DNA from: Corynebacterium casei LMG S-19264
GTDB lineage: Bacteria; Actinomycetota; Actinomycetes; Mycobacteriales; Mycobacteriaceae
Reading direction: 5' to 3'
DNA length: 64,000 nt
Assembly: GCF_000550785.1 (NCBI RefSeq)
Contig: NZ_CP004350.1
Span: 2,708,009-2,772,008 of the forward strand
The position numbers and the translations under genes are program-made. Shown here in pieces: positions 8,589 to 17,325 of the stretch. The notes beneath the pieces were generated by a model that was not told the DNA's origin, made no database searches, and worked only from the letters and a program-made list of their open reading frames with translations. Numbering within the stretch: position 1 is the first letter of the stretch; each line of letters begins with the position of its first letter.

Positions 8589-9977
8589 TTAATTCAGCGA
8601 CCACGTGGCGCCATCAGCGGAATCAGTAACAGTGATTCCGGCTTCGGCGAGACGATCGCGGACTTCATCAGCAACAGCCCAGTCCTTTTCTGCACGAGCT
8701 TGCGCGCGACGAGTCAGTTCAGCCTGAACCAAAACATCCAACGCGCCAAGTGCAGCAGATTCATCAGATTCACCCTTCGACCACTGATTACTCAATGGGT
8801 CGAAGCCTAAAATTGCAGCCATGCGGCGCACTGAACCTGCAAGCGATAGTGCAGTCTGCTCATCGGAAGCAGAAAGGGCCTTATTGCCCTCACGAACAGC
8901 AACATGAATTTCAGCCAGTGCCTTCGGGACAGAGAAGTCATCATTCATGGCCTTCTCAAAACCTTCGGTCCACTCACCGAGTTCCACGTTGTCAAAGCGT
9001 GCTAGGAACTCCTCAATGCGACGGTAGCCAGCAGCTGCCTCAGTCAACGCACCTTCGGAGTACTCAAGAACAGAGCGATAATGTGCAGAACCAAGATAAT
9101 AGCGCAATTCTTGCGGACGAACTATATCGAGCAAATTATCCACGGCCAAAACATTGCCCAAGGACTTGGACATTTTCTCCCCGGCCATGGTGACCCAGTG
9201 GTTGTGCATCCAGAAATTGGCAAAGCCATCACCGGCTGCATGCGACTGTGCAATCTCATTCTCGTGGTGCGGGAACTGCAGGTCTAGGCCACCACCGTGG
9301 ATGTCAAAGCTTTCGCCCAGATAGTAGGTGGACATCGCCGAGCACTCTAGGTGCCAGCCGGGGCGGCCGTCGCCCCACGGGGTGGGCCAGGAAGGCTCGC
9401 CTGGTTTCGCAGCTTTCCACAGGGCAAAATCTTGCGGGCTTCGCTTGCCCGTGACATCGGTTTCGCCCTGCTCCATATCCTCCACGCGGTTGCCAGACAA
9501 GGAACCATAATCCGAGCCCTCGGAGTTAACCCAGGCAGCAACGTCGAAGTAGACAGAGCCCTCGGAAGCATAAGCAAATCCGCGGTCCATCAGGCGTTGC
9601 ATGTAGTCCACCATCTGCGTGACAAAGCCCGTCGCGCGTGGTTCTACCGATGGCGGCAGTACGCCAAGAGTTTCATAAGCCTTGGTAAATTCCCGCTCAT
9701 AGGTCGAAACCCACTCCCACCAAGGGCGGTTGTTATCAGCGGCTTTGGTTAAAATCTTGTCATCAATGTCGGTGACATTGCGGACAAAAGCCACATCCAA
9801 GCCCAGCTCGCTGAGCCAGCGGCGCACAATATCAAAGGCAACACCTGAGCGCAGGTGTCCGATATGAGGCTTGGCCTGTGGAGTGGCACCACACAAATAG
9901 ATCGAAGCATAGCCGGGCTTGATCGGCTCGAAGTCGCGCAACGAACGGGTGGCGGTGTCAAAGATACGAAGATTCAC
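8589..9977 (-). CDS. cysS: Cysteinyl-tRNA synthetase
   Basis: This class I aminoacyl-tRNA synthetase charges tRNA-Cys. The HIGH motif appears as PHIGHLRSG, the zinc-binding Cys of the family as YLCGATPQ and later [17 protein letters not shown], and the KMSKS loop as [10 protein letters not shown]. At 462 residues the length is normal. It is CysS and not the paralogous mycothiol ligase MshC, judging by the [13 protein letters not shown] signature and the full-length C-terminal anticodon domain. The start is GTG 9977. rlmB follows directly downstream. Confidence 0.95.
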   Translation of the reverse strand: MNLRIFDTATRSLRDFEPIKPGYASIYLCGATPQAKPHIGHLRSGVAFDIVRRWLSELGLDVAFVRNVTDIDDKILTKAADNNRPWWEWVSTYEREFTKAYETLGVLPPSVEPRATGFVTQMVDYMQRLMDRGFAYASEGSVYFDVAAWVNSEGSDYGSLSGNRVEDMEQGETDVTGKRSPQDFALWKAAKPGEPSWPTPWGDGRPGWHLECSAMSTYYLGESFDIHGGGLDLQFPHHENEIAQSHAAGDGFANFWMHNHWVTMAGEKMSKSLGNVLAVDNLLDIVRPQELRYYLGSAHYRSVLEYSEGALTEAAAGYRRIEEFLARFDNVELGEWTEGFEKAMNDDFSVPKALAEIHVAVREGNKALSASDEQTALSLAGSVRRMAAILGFDPLSNQWSKGESDESAALGALDVLVQAELTRRAQARAEKDWAVADEVRDRLAEAGITVTDSADGATWSLN

Positions 9978-10046
9978 GTGTCCTAGTCTACCGGCCAGTA
10001 TCTCCCCGTCACTAACGGTTTGCAGAACCGTCTTGCCTAGCGTTGT

Positions 10047-10811
10047 TTAAGCAGGTTTGTGCTGTTGAATGAACTTGTAATAGTCCACGTTGTTGAGCTT
10101 GCTTGCCGCGGCTTCATCCACGATGACGGTGGCGTGCGGGTGGATCTGCAGAATGGAAGCTGGACAGGCTGCGCTCAAGGGGCCTTCCACCAGTTGAGAG
10201 ATGGCATGTGCTTTCTGCTCACCGGTGGCCAGCAGCAAAAGCTGCCCGGCGCGCTGGATGGTGCCCAAGCCTTGGGTCACCACGTGTACTGGCACATTTT
10301 CTGCGGAATCAAAGAAGCGTGCATTGTCTGCCACGGTCTGCGGGTGCAGCGTCTTCATGCGGGTCAGTGAGGAAAGGGAGCTGGAAGGCTCATTGAAACC
10401 GACGTGGCCGTTAGCGCCGATGCCCAGCAGCTGAACATCAATTCCGCCTGCGTCCACGATGGCTTGCTCATAATCCGCGCAACCCGCTGCGAGGTCTTCT
10501 GCCAGGCCGTTCGGGATGTGGACATCCTGAGGGTCAATGTCAACGTGATTGGAGAGCTCATTGTGGATAACGCTGTAATAGGACTGCTCATGTTCAATGG
10601 GCAGGCCCACGTACTCATCAAGTGCGAACATCTTGCAGCCGGCAAAGCTGAGCTCGCCTGCTGTGTGGCGGCGGATTAGTTCTTCATAGGTTGCCAAGGG
10701 AGTTGAGCCGGTAGCAACGCCCAAGGTTGCGCCGCGATTGGCGTAGCCCTGGAGAATATCTGCTGCTTTGACAGCTACATCATTGGGTGAGTCGCTGATG
10801 ATAATTTCCAT
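10047..10811 (-). CDS. nagB: Glucosamine-6-phosphate deaminase
   Basis: This enzyme converts glucosamine 6-phosphate to fructose 6-phosphate and ammonia, feeding amino sugars into glycolysis. The family motifs LGVATGSTPLATYEELI, FALDEYVGL with the catalytic aspartate, and LGIGANGHVGFNEP with the catalytic histidine are all present, and the length (254 residues) is typical. aaaggc is placed 8 bases before ATG 10811. The neighbouring PTS gene at 11019-13196 encodes the likely N-acetylglucosamine importer; nagA is not in the window, so deacetylation must be encoded elsewhere. Confidence 0.95.
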   Translation of the reverse strand: MEIIISDSPNDVAVKAADILQGYANRGATLGVATGSTPLATYEELIRRHTAGELSFAGCKMFALDEYVGLPIEHEQSYYSVIHNELSNHVDIDPQDVHIPNGLAEDLAAGCADYEQAIVDAGGIDVQLLGIGANGHVGFNEPSSSLSSLTRMKTLHPQTVADNARFFDSAENVPVHVVTQGLGTIQRAGQLLLLATGEQKAHAISQLVEGPLSAACPASILQIHPHATVIVDEAAASKLNNVDYYKFIQQHKPA

Positions 10812-11018
10812 GTGAGCTGCCTTTTCTCCAAATCCTAAAATTTTAAAACATAAAAATTGTGGCCTAGATTTTCTTCCCCCATACTACGACTGCGCGCCGG
10901 TTTGCAGCGCACAGCCCTGATAAAAGCACAGGTTCTTGAAATTCTAGGTCACTTTCTCAGCCCTCGCTGAGATATTCCCGGGATTAGCGCCCGAATTGGC
11001 GCGCTGATTAGCTTCGGT

Positions 11019-13196
11019 CTAGGCCATTGTCACCTTGGCGGCTATGGTGCCGAATCCTTGGGCGAACTGGACAGATTCCACTTGCTTCTTGGTTGGCATA
11101 ACCACTGCGGTGGTCAAGTCGACACCCTTAGCGCGCAGTGTCTTGGCATCCACGCGGATAATGGGCTGGCCCGCTTCGACCGGTTGACCAGCTTCAACCA
11201 GACGAGTGAAGCCTTCACCTTTCAGCTTGACTGTGTCAAAGCCAATGTGGACGAGTACTTCCAGTCCAGTGGCCGTTGTGATGGAGAAGGCGTGGTTGGT
11301 CTTGAATACCATGTCGAGCTGGCCTGATGCCGGTGCGCAGATATCAAACACTGCCGCTGCTTCCACTGGCACCAGCGCGAAGCCATCACCAATGGACTTG
11401 GACGCGAATGCTTCATCAGAGACATTCTCCAACGCGGTCACAGAACCCACCGTTGGCTTGGACAGCTCAACTACTACCCCAGCTGTTGTTCCTGCCAAGG
11501 TTGCGGTTCCAGCAGCAGCACCAGCTGCGCCGATGTCACTTCCGAGCTCGGATTCTGGGCGCGCGCCAATGAGCTCCACGTCAGCACCGGATTGTGCCAG
11601 GATGCGTGCGACTTCGTCATAAACGAATTGCACCTTCGGTCCGACAATAACCTGCACGGTCTGCTTGGATGGGCGAACCAATCCGGAGACAGAGGCCTTC
11701 CGAATTTCTGATTCCGTCACCAGCTCCGGGTCATTGATGCGGGTGCGCAGTCGCGTTGAGCAGTAGTCAATCGAATCAATATTGTCTTTGCCGCCGAGGC
11801 CACGAACAATCTGCTGGGCAGTTTGTGCATTCGGATTACTAGATGCAGCTGCTGCACCGGCGCCAGTGGAAGAGTCAGCAACATCGGAAAATGCATCAAA
11901 GTCTGCGCCAGAATCAGCGTCATCATCGTCTTCGCGGCCCGGCGTTTTAATGTTGAGCTTGCCGATGAGGAAGTAGAAAATCCCTAAGTAAACGAAGAAG
12001 TAAGCCACGCCCATCACAAGCAGCATCCACCACTGATTCGCCAGTGGGTTTTGCGAGGACAACAGGAAGTCCACGGCACCGGCACTAAATCCGAAGCCCG
12101 CAGTCCAGCCCATCGCCGAAGCAATAGCCAAGGAGATACCAGTCAGGATTGCGTGCACCAGGTACAGCAGTGGAGCCAGGAACATGAAGGAGAATTCCAG
12201 TGGCTCGGTAACACCAGTAAAGAAGGAGGCAACAGCTGCCGCAATCATCAAGGCACCAACTACCTTGCGGCGCTTGGTCTTTGCACGCAGGTAGATAGCC
12301 AACGCCGCACCTGGCAGACCGAACATCATGATGGGGAAGAATCCGGCCTGGTACTGACCAATAATGCCCATGACTTCACAGGTAGAACCGTCCCAGACAC
12401 CCGGACAACTCAAAGCATCAGTAGCTGCGGCAGCCGCCTCAATAGTGGCAGGCCCTTCCTGGAATTTACGAATGTCATCAATACCCATCACGTCAAACCA
12501 GAACACTGAGTTCAACGCGTGATGCAGGCCTGTCGGGATGAGCAAACGGTTGGCGAATCCGTAGAGACCAGCACCAACCGCACCTAGTCCTTGAATCCAC
12601 GCGCCAAAGGAGAACAGAGCGGAGTAGACCAGCGGCCAGATGATGTACATGATTCCAGCGACAACCGCCGAGAAGATCGACGCGAGAATTGGGACCAGGC
12701 GGCGGCCTGAGAAGAAGGCCAGGGCATCAGGCAGTTGCGTTTGATAGAACCTGTTGTAGGTCCACGCGGCGAGGATACCGATCATGATTCCGAACAAAGC
12801 GTTGCCGTAGCCAATGCCGTTCCAGCCGGCCTCCGCCCACTGCAGAGCTTCATCACCAGTAAGTTCAGCCGGGTCAATGCCCCGGTATCCGGCGATCGCG
12901 TCCGGTCCGATGAGGTTGACCAGCGTGGCGAAACCAACAAAGCCTGCCAGCGCTGCCGCGCCACTGTTGTCTTTAGAAAGCCCGTAAGCAATAGCGATGG
13001 CGAAGATGACACCAAGGTTGTCAAGAACTGCAGCACCGGTCTTGAGCAGCAGGTCACCGAACATAACGGCGTTGTCCCCACCGACTGAGGTGATCCAGTA
13101 ACCAACACCCATCATGAGCGCAGCCAGTGGCATAACTGCAACTGCACCCATCAAAGCTCTTCCGAGTCGCTGTAGCGGCTCCATGAAATTATCCAT
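11019..13196 (-). CDS. nagE: PTS N-acetylglucosamine transporter subunit IICBA
   Basis: This 725-residue fusion has an EIIC membrane channel (residues 1-about 400), an EIIB domain with the phospho-acceptor cysteine in IDYCSTRLR, and an EIIA(Glc)-like domain with the phospho-histidine in LVHIGFDTV. The segment GLHHALNSVFWF is the GlcNAc-type substrate motif; glucose permeases usually differ there. It imports and phosphorylates the sugar using HPr. Start ATG 13196 follows gaaagggg; longer in-frame starts upstream lack a ribosome site. Adjacent nagB supports GlcNAc as substrate. C. glutamicum ATCC 13032 is reported to lack nagE, so this locus differs from the type strain of that species. Confidence 0.88.
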   Translation of the reverse strand: MDNFMEPLQRLGRALMGAVAVMPLAALMMGVGYWITSVGGDNAVMFGDLLLKTGAAVLDNLGVIFAIAIAYGLSKDNSGAAALAGFVGFATLVNLIGPDAIAGYRGIDPAELTGDEALQWAEAGWNGIGYGNALFGIMIGILAAWTYNRFYQTQLPDALAFFSGRRLVPILASIFSAVVAGIMYIIWPLVYSALFSFGAWIQGLGAVGAGLYGFANRLLIPTGLHHALNSVFWFDVMGIDDIRKFQEGPATIEAAAAATDALSCPGVWDGSTCEVMGIIGQYQAGFFPIMMFGLPGAALAIYLRAKTKRRKVVGALMIAAAVASFFTGVTEPLEFSFMFLAPLLYLVHAILTGISLAIASAMGWTAGFGFSAGAVDFLLSSQNPLANQWWMLLVMGVAYFFVYLGIFYFLIGKLNIKTPGREDDDDADSGADFDAFSDVADSSTGAGAAAASSNPNAQTAQQIVRGLGGKDNIDSIDYCSTRLRTRINDPELVTESEIRKASVSGLVRPSKQTVQVIVGPKVQFVYDEVARILAQSGADVELIGARPESELGSDIGAAGAAAGTATLAGTTAGVVVELSKPTVGSVTALENVSDEAFASKSIGDGFALVPVEAAAVFDICAPASGQLDMVFKTNHAFSITTATGLEVLVHIGFDTVKLKGEGFTRLVEAGQPVEAGQPIIRVDAKTLRAKGVDLTTAVVMPTKKQVESVQFAQGFGTIAAKVTMA

Positions 13197-13420
13197 CGCG
13201 CCCGCGCCCCTTTCTACTTTTGCGTAATTGTGTTTGAGAAGTTGAATGGTTTGATTAAAAAGTCGACAAAGCGCGAGCAAAGGTAATCCTGCTCACACAT
13301 CAAAAAGTTTTATTCAACCTAACACGCACAGGCCATTGCTGGCGACGCCCTACCTACCCAAGTGCGCAGGACACACATAGCGCTCTACCCAATTTCAACC
13401 GCCCTAAGCCGACTCCCAAA

Positions 13421-13447
13421 GGTGCCCACGCTACGTGCGTGGGCACC
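13421..13447. repeat. Inverted repeat, 11-bp stem
   Basis: ggtgcccacgc (13421-13431) pairs perfectly with gcgtgggcacc (13437-13447) around the loop tacgt. It has no U-tract on the plus side; on the minus strand the stem follows a short T-rich stretch and not the reverse. Role unknown. Confidence 0.6.
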
Positions 13448-13485
13448 CCAAACTTCCACAAAAGCGCTAGTCCCACGCAGTGAAA

Positions 13486-13519
13486 TAGCAAGAGGGCACC
13501 GAGCGGTGCCCTCTTGCTA
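13486..13519. repeat. Inverted repeat, 15-bp perfect stem
   Basis: tagcaagagggcacc (13486-13500) pairs perfectly with ggtgccctcttgcta (13505-13519) around gagc. The stem is GC-rich and symmetrical, so it could terminate transcription from either side, but T-tracts are weak. Confidence 0.65.
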
Positions 13520-13618
13520 TGGCCGGTTCCAATATCTTGACCGCTATTTCACAAGCACTTTCAGTTCCCAACATTAAGGCAGCGAAAACTAACCCCATTC
13601 GGGTGACGCATGTGACTA

Positions 13619-13652
13619 GTGGTGCTGAAGTTGCAATCAACTTCAGCACCAC
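13619..13652 (-). terminator. Hairpin downstream of ispF
   Basis: gtggtgctgaagtt (13619-13632) pairs perfectly with aacttcagcaccac (13639-13652) around a 6-base loop, ten bases beyond the ispF stop. It probably ends the carD-ispD-ispF transcript, although no clear U-run follows. Confidence 0.65.
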
Positions 13653-13662
13653 GTTATGAAGT

Positions 13663-14157
13663 CTAAGCCTTCCAGACCACTGCGGTGGCGATAGCAGCGC
13701 GGCCTTCCCCACTGCCGGTAAAGCCCATGTGGTCAGTCGTGGTTGCAGAAATTGACACCGGCGCGCCAAGAATCTCACTGAGAACGCCCTGCGCCTCTTC
13801 ACGTCGTGGGCCCATCTTTGGGGTCTGCGCGATCATTTGCGCAGCCGCGTTGCCAATCACGAATCCGTTGGATTCCAACAGTTCACGACATTCCCGCAGC
13901 AAACGCTCACCGGAGACATTGTCATATTCCTTGCGGCCTACGCCGACAAAGGAACCTAGGTCGCCTAAGTTGGCGGCGGACAAGAGGGCATCGACAAGCG
14001 CATGCGATACAACATCCCCATCGGAATGACCCTCACACCCTGCAACGCCGTCGAACAGCAGCCCAGCAATCCAGCACTCTTTGCCTTCTTCAATCTGGTG
14101 CGCGTCAAAAGCCGTGCCGACGCGGGGAATGATGGGCTGCGGTTGTGGTGAAGTCAC
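13663..14157 (-). CDS. ispF: 2-C-methyl-D-erythritol 2,4-cyclodiphosphate synthase
   Basis: This is the fifth enzyme of the MEP isoprenoid pathway; it cyclises CDP-methylerythritol 2-phosphate with loss of CMP. Metal-binding residues are visible in [10 protein letters not shown] and in [19 protein letters not shown]; the C-terminal part has [17 protein letters not shown]. The 164-residue length is normal. It is read from GTG 14157 behind gaaagg and follows ispD by 23 bases, forming the common ispD-ispF pair downstream of carD. Confidence 0.95.
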   Translation of the reverse strand: MTSPQPQPIIPRVGTAFDAHQIEEGKECWIAGLLFDGVAGCEGHSDGDVVSHALVDALLSAANLGDLGSFVGVGRKEYDNVSGERLLRECRELLESNGFVIGNAAAQMIAQTPKMGPRREEAQGVLSEILGAPVSISATTTDHMGFTGSGEGRAAIATAVVWKA

Positions 14158-14180
14158 GGTAGTGAATGCCTTTCTGCGTT

Positions 14181-14876
14181 TTATTGCGCGATAATTGCGT
14201 TAGCCAAGGTCAAGTCAATGGGCGTTGTGATTTTAAATGCCAGTCCGTCGCCCTCAACAGTGGTGACTCGCTGGCCGAACCATTCCATCAAGCTGGCGTC
14301 ATCTGTTGCCACAAAAGTCCTTGTTGAACTGGCAAAGTACTTCTCATTCGCCGCGCGCAACGTGGCCAAGTCGAAGGCCTGCGGGGTTTGCACCGCCCGC
14401 AGCGTCGCGCGATCCGGGGTACCGATAACCTGTGTGCCCTCAACGCGCTTGATGGTATCGGCCAAGGCGAGCACCGGAATGACCGCCGGCGCGCCAGCCT
14501 GCACGGCATTAACCACGCGGGCAATCATATCCGGCGGAGTCAATGCTCGGGCAGCATCATGAACCAGAACAATACCGTCCTCATCGGGGATGGACTTAAG
14601 CCCCTCCCACACAGAATCAGCGCGCTCCACGCTGCCGTGCACCAAACGCACACAGTCGGCGAGCTCGGCTTTTTCAAAGATTGCTCGCGCGTGATCCTCC
14701 ATGGATGGGGAAACCACAATGGCGATGTCATCCACCACGCCCGAGTCAAGCATCGCGCGCACCGAACGCTCCACCAGAGTCATGCCCGCCAGCTCAACAT
14801 AAGCCTTGGGGACGGCTGCACCTAGACGAGTGCCCTGGCCAGCAGCAGCGACCAGGGCACTAACGCGACGAGCCAC
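14181..14876 (-). CDS. ispD: 2-C-methyl-D-erythritol 4-phosphate cytidylyltransferase
   Basis: IspD joins CTP and methylerythritol 4-phosphate in the MEP pathway. The nucleotide-binding motif [20 protein letters not shown] is at the N-terminus; [13 protein letters not shown] and VQTPQAF are the other family signatures. It begins at GTG 14876, three bases after the carD stop, with gagga inside the carD end acting as ribosome site, so translation is coupled to carD. The length of 231 residues is typical. Confidence 0.95.
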   Translation of the reverse strand: MARRVSALVAAAGQGTRLGAAVPKAYVELAGMTLVERSVRAMLDSGVVDDIAIVVSPSMEDHARAIFEKAELADCVRLVHGSVERADSVWEGLKSIPDEDGIVLVHDAARALTPPDMIARVVNAVQAGAPAVIPVLALADTIKRVEGTQVIGTPDRATLRAVQTPQAFDLATLRAANEKYFASSTRTFVATDDASLMEWFGQRVTTVEGDGLAFKITTPIDLTLANAIIAQ

Positions 14877-14879
14877 TAT

Positions 14880-15467
14880 TTAATCCTCGTCATCATCGAA
14901 GGAGAGATCATCCAGATCCGCATCATCATCGATGGTGGTGGTAATCGAATTATCTTCAACCAAACCAGCCGCGCGGTGACGCTCAATGGTGGAGTTAATC
15001 TCATCCAACATGGTGTCAGCCTTCTTCTCATCCACTGGCTGCGCAAGCGCTAGCTCGCCTACCAAGATCTGACGAGCCTTAGCCAACATGCGCTTCTCAC
15101 CAGCGGACAAGCCGCGGTCTTGGTCACGGCGCCACAGGTCACGAACAACCTCCGCAACCTTGTTGATGTCACCGGAAGCCAAACGCTCCTGGTTCGCCTT
15201 GTAACGACGGGACCAGTTGCCCGCTTCTTCAACGTCAATTTCGCGTAGAACGGAGAAGACCTTTTCCAGGCCTGACTTGCCTACGACGTCACGAACGCCA
15301 ACCTGTTCAACGTTCTTGGAAGGAACGCGAACCACAAGGTCAGACTGATTGATCTGCAGCACGAGATACTCCAGCATCTCGCCGCCCATCTCACGATGCT
15401 CAATTGCCTCAATCACCGCCGCACCGTGGTGGGGATATACGACAACCTCGCCGACCTTGAACTCCAT
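14880..15467 (-). CDS. carD: RNA polymerase-binding transcription factor CarD
   Basis: CarD binds the RNA polymerase beta lobe and stabilises open complexes, notably at rRNA promoters. The Tudor-like N-terminal domain starts [17 protein letters not shown], and the DNA-binding helical domain carries [13 protein letters not shown], whose tryptophan wedges into the upstream bubble edge. A strongly acidic tail ([16 protein letters not shown]) ends the 195-residue protein. ATG 15467 follows taaaggag; the upstream extension of the frame has no ribosome site. It heads the carD-ispD-ispF operon as in other Mycobacteriales. Confidence 0.95.
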   Translation of the reverse strand: MEFKVGEVVVYPHHGAAVIEAIEHREMGGEMLEYLVLQINQSDLVVRVPSKNVEQVGVRDVVGKSGLEKVFSVLREIDVEEAGNWSRRYKANQERLASGDINKVAEVVRDLWRRDQDRGLSAGEKRMLAKARQILVGELALAQPVDEKKADTMLDEINSTIERHRAAGLVEDNSITTTIDDDADLDDLSFDDDED

Positions 15468-15893
15468 TGCAGCTCCTTTAAAATAAAATTTCGTTGCATA
15501 TGCACACGTGCGCACCACAATCTTCGGCCATGCATTGCCTAAAAGACTGCTTCTATCCTTTGCAGCTCACTCAATGCCTAAGCACCGATGAGCCAGATAC
15601 CAAATCCACGCCATAAACGCACCAAGGACACACTCAGGCAGTCGATTCTAGCACGCCTTCCCCATACGCTGCAGCTTCGGGCGAGGTAATATTTTAAGCC
15701 CAAGTGCGCTGCATACTGGCCCAGACGTAAGCGCTACATTCTAGACGGATTACCCCCGATTCACCCCGAGAATGCCCCCTAAAATGTCATTGTGAGCATC
15801 TCGACAGGATAGAAACTGGGTATTCCGCGACAAGAGGGACTAAGCTAAGTCGTTGATAACCCGCGTGATCTCAATCGATGGAGGACCCTCGAC
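15468..15893. other. Divergent promoter region carD / lpqE
   Basis: This 426-base gap separates two divergent genes and has no credible open frame. It is expected to hold the carD promoter on the minus strand and the lpqE promoter on the plus strand; cctaaaatgt near 15778-15787 is a possible -10 for the plus-strand gene. No strong repeat was seen. Confidence 0.5.
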
Positions 15894-16463
15894 GTGATGT
15901 CCCTGAAGTCTGTAACCCGCAAGGGTGCCACCATTTCCGCCACTGCTATTGCCGCGTTGGCTCTGGCATCCTGCTCCGCAGGCCAGATTACCCAGACCTC
16001 TAACCAGGTTGCAGCAGTTGACGGCGGCGAGGCCGAAAGCGAGGATGGCAACATTGCAGTTCGCGACGTCGCCATTCAGGTTGAGCCTGACACCGGTGAA
16101 GCATCCCTGAAGTTCACCGCCTCCAACCAGGCATACGCCAACGAAGAGTTCACCCTTGATTCCATCACAGTTGATGGCCAGGACGTTGCACTCGAAGGCT
16201 TGGAGCCACTGACCCGCAACACCTCCATCGTCGGCAACTCTGCTGACTTGCTGGATGAAATTCCACAATCGGACAACGACCGTATCCAGTACGTTGCTAC
16301 CGAGCTTGAGAATGATGACTACGGCTACGCTGGCCACCGCCCGGTCGTATTCTCCTTCTCCAACGGCGACATTGAGCTCAACGCCACCGTCTCCGCTCCA
16401 CAGATGCCTGCTGGCGAGATGGACCGCGACGTCGAGAGCACCGAAGGCTACGAGGCTAACTAA
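15894..16463 (+). CDS. lpqE: LpqE-like secreted lipoprotein
   Basis: The signal peptide ends in the lipobox ALASC (Cys about residue 27), so the mature protein is anchored outside the membrane. The rest is a soluble domain rich in Asp/Glu with short beta-like stretches (NIAVRDVAIQVEP, GHRPVVFSFSNGDIELNATV). Its position, divergent from carD and before radA, equals that of M. tuberculosis lpqE (Rv3584). GTG 15894 lies 9 bases after ggagg; ATG 15897 is an alternative. The biochemical function of LpqE is unknown; an envelope role is suggested by location only. Confidence 0.75.
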   Translation: MMSLKSVTRKGATISATAIAALALASCSAGQITQTSNQVAAVDGGEAESEDGNIAVRDVAIQVEPDTGEASLKFTASNQAYANEEFTLDSITVDGQDVALEGLEPLTRNTSIVGNSADLLDEIPQSDNDRIQYVATELENDDYGYAGHRPVVFSFSNGDIELNATVSAPQMPAGEMDRDVESTEGYEAN

Positions 16464-16740
16464 GCCCCGCACAGCTTTCAGCACCTCAGCGCCCCGCTTG
16501 GATCCCTATCCCGGCAGGGCGCGTTTGCGTTTTCAGACCGCCTGCATCCAGAGTCAGCCCGCCAGCCCGAATTGGTCGCAGGCTATCGCTCGAACAGTCC
16601 AATTCGTTACGCCACCAGCGGGTTTCACCCTAACGGGGGTAGGTTTCTCTCAGTTTAAATTCGGATTATTCCAAGCGAAAACGCAGGTATAAATCTAGAC
16701 AATTCATGCAGGTCAAACCATGATTTCACGTCTCGCGATT

Positions 16741-16761
16741 GGTGACACGTGACACGTCACC
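16741..16761. promoter_or_regulatory. Inverted repeat, candidate operator
   Basis: GGTGAC and GTCACC are placed symmetrically about nine bases, and the unit gtgacac is also repeated directly within the site. The spacing is typical for a dimeric regulator. No specific regulator is assigned. Confidence 0.4.
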
Positions 16762-16786
16762 TTTCGAGTTAGTGCCCTCACGCTGC

Positions 16787-16807
16787 ACATTTGCACTGCA
16801 CAAATGT
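16787..16807. promoter_or_regulatory. Inverted repeat, candidate operator
   Basis: acatttg (16787-16793) and caaatgt (16801-16807) form a 7+7 palindrome separated by seven bases, 52 bases before the first peptide start. It could be an operator or a leader hairpin. Confidence 0.4.
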
Positions 16808-16858
16808 CGGCAAAACTTTTAATTGAGGAGACACTTAACCCACTCGAAAGGAAACACC

Positions 16859-16996
16859 ATGGCAACTATCATCAGTCTTGCATCATCCGCAGCATTCATC
16901 TGGGGCATCCTCGAGGTATTCACTGAGTACCAGCGCGCACCAGGTGCAGGCATCCCTTCCGCTGCACGCCGCGCAGCTTCCAAGTACGGCTTCTAA
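16859..16996 (+). CDS. Small peptide A of a tandem pair, 45 residues
   Basis: The gene is shorter than most callers accept but has a strong ribosome site (gaaagga) and a near-identical copy directly downstream. The product has a hydrophobic first half (SLASSAAFIWGILEVF) and a basic, Ala-rich second half ending in SKYGF. This could be one membrane-associated helix with a cationic tail. There is no signal cleavage site or cysteine. It is not PorA, PorH or any peptide I recognise. Conservation between the two copies at protein level supports real coding. Possible roles include a mycomembrane-associated peptide or small regulator; neither is shown. Confidence 0.7.
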   Translation: MATIISLASSAAFIWGILEVFTEYQRAPGAGIPSAARRAASKYGF

Positions 16997-17038
16997 TTCC
17001 TTTCGAGGAACTCCCTACTAACCCGAAAAGGATTCAAC

Positions 17039-17167
17039 ATGCTCGCTCTTGCATCATCCGCAGCATTCATCTGGGGCATCCTCGAGGTATTCACTGAATA
17101 CCAGCGCGCACCAGGTGCAGGCATCCCTGCAGCTGCTCAGCGTGCAGCATCCAAGTACGGCTTTTAA
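17039..17167 (+). CDS. Small peptide B of a tandem pair, 42 residues
   Basis: This is a duplicate of the gene at 16859-16996. From LASSAAFIWGILEVF through GAGIP and AASKYGF the two products are the same apart from a shortened N-terminus (MLA for MATIIS) and three changes in the tail (SAARR to AAAQR). It has its own ribosome site (gaaaagga), and the duplicated unit includes that leader. A strong terminator follows. Highly expressed peptides are suggested by the strong sites and terminator; the function is unknown. Confidence 0.7.
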   Translation: MLALASSAAFIWGILEVFTEYQRAPGAGIPAAAQRAASKYGF

Positions 17168-17215
17168 TCTCCTTAAAGCCAACTTGGCCGCCGCTTGAAA
17201 CGGCCGGGGGATCTC

Positions 17216-17262
17216 ACCGCCGTCAAACCTACGTGAAGGGGTTTGACGGCGGTTTCTTATTG
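17216..17262 (+). terminator. Rho-independent terminator after the twin peptides
   Basis: accgccgtcaaacc (17216-17229) pairs perfectly with ggtttgacggcggt (17240-17253), loop of ten bases, followed by ttcttatt. Confidence 0.9.
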
Positions 17263-17325
17263 GGAGAGAGCTTCAACCTTGCTGGTTAAGGCTAATGTCG
17301 GGGCGGTCGACTAAAGTGTGAAGAC

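Larger units (their letters stand above)
13197..13662. other. Gene-free region with three strong hairpins
   Basis: No gene is seen between the nagE start and the ispF stop. The stretch next to nagE is AT-richer and should hold its promoter. The remainder contains three separate perfect or near-perfect hairpins listed individually (13421-13447, 13486-13519, 13619-13652). No coding potential with ribosome site was found. Confidence 0.6.
16464..16858. other. Regulatory region before the twin peptide genes
   Basis: No gene was found in this 395-base gap. It carries TATAAAT at about 16690-16696 as a possible -10, and two inverted repeats (16741-16761 and 16787-16807) close to the first peptide gene. 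A loosely paired GC-rich hairpin near 16490-16520 may end the lpqE transcript. Confidence 0.5.
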
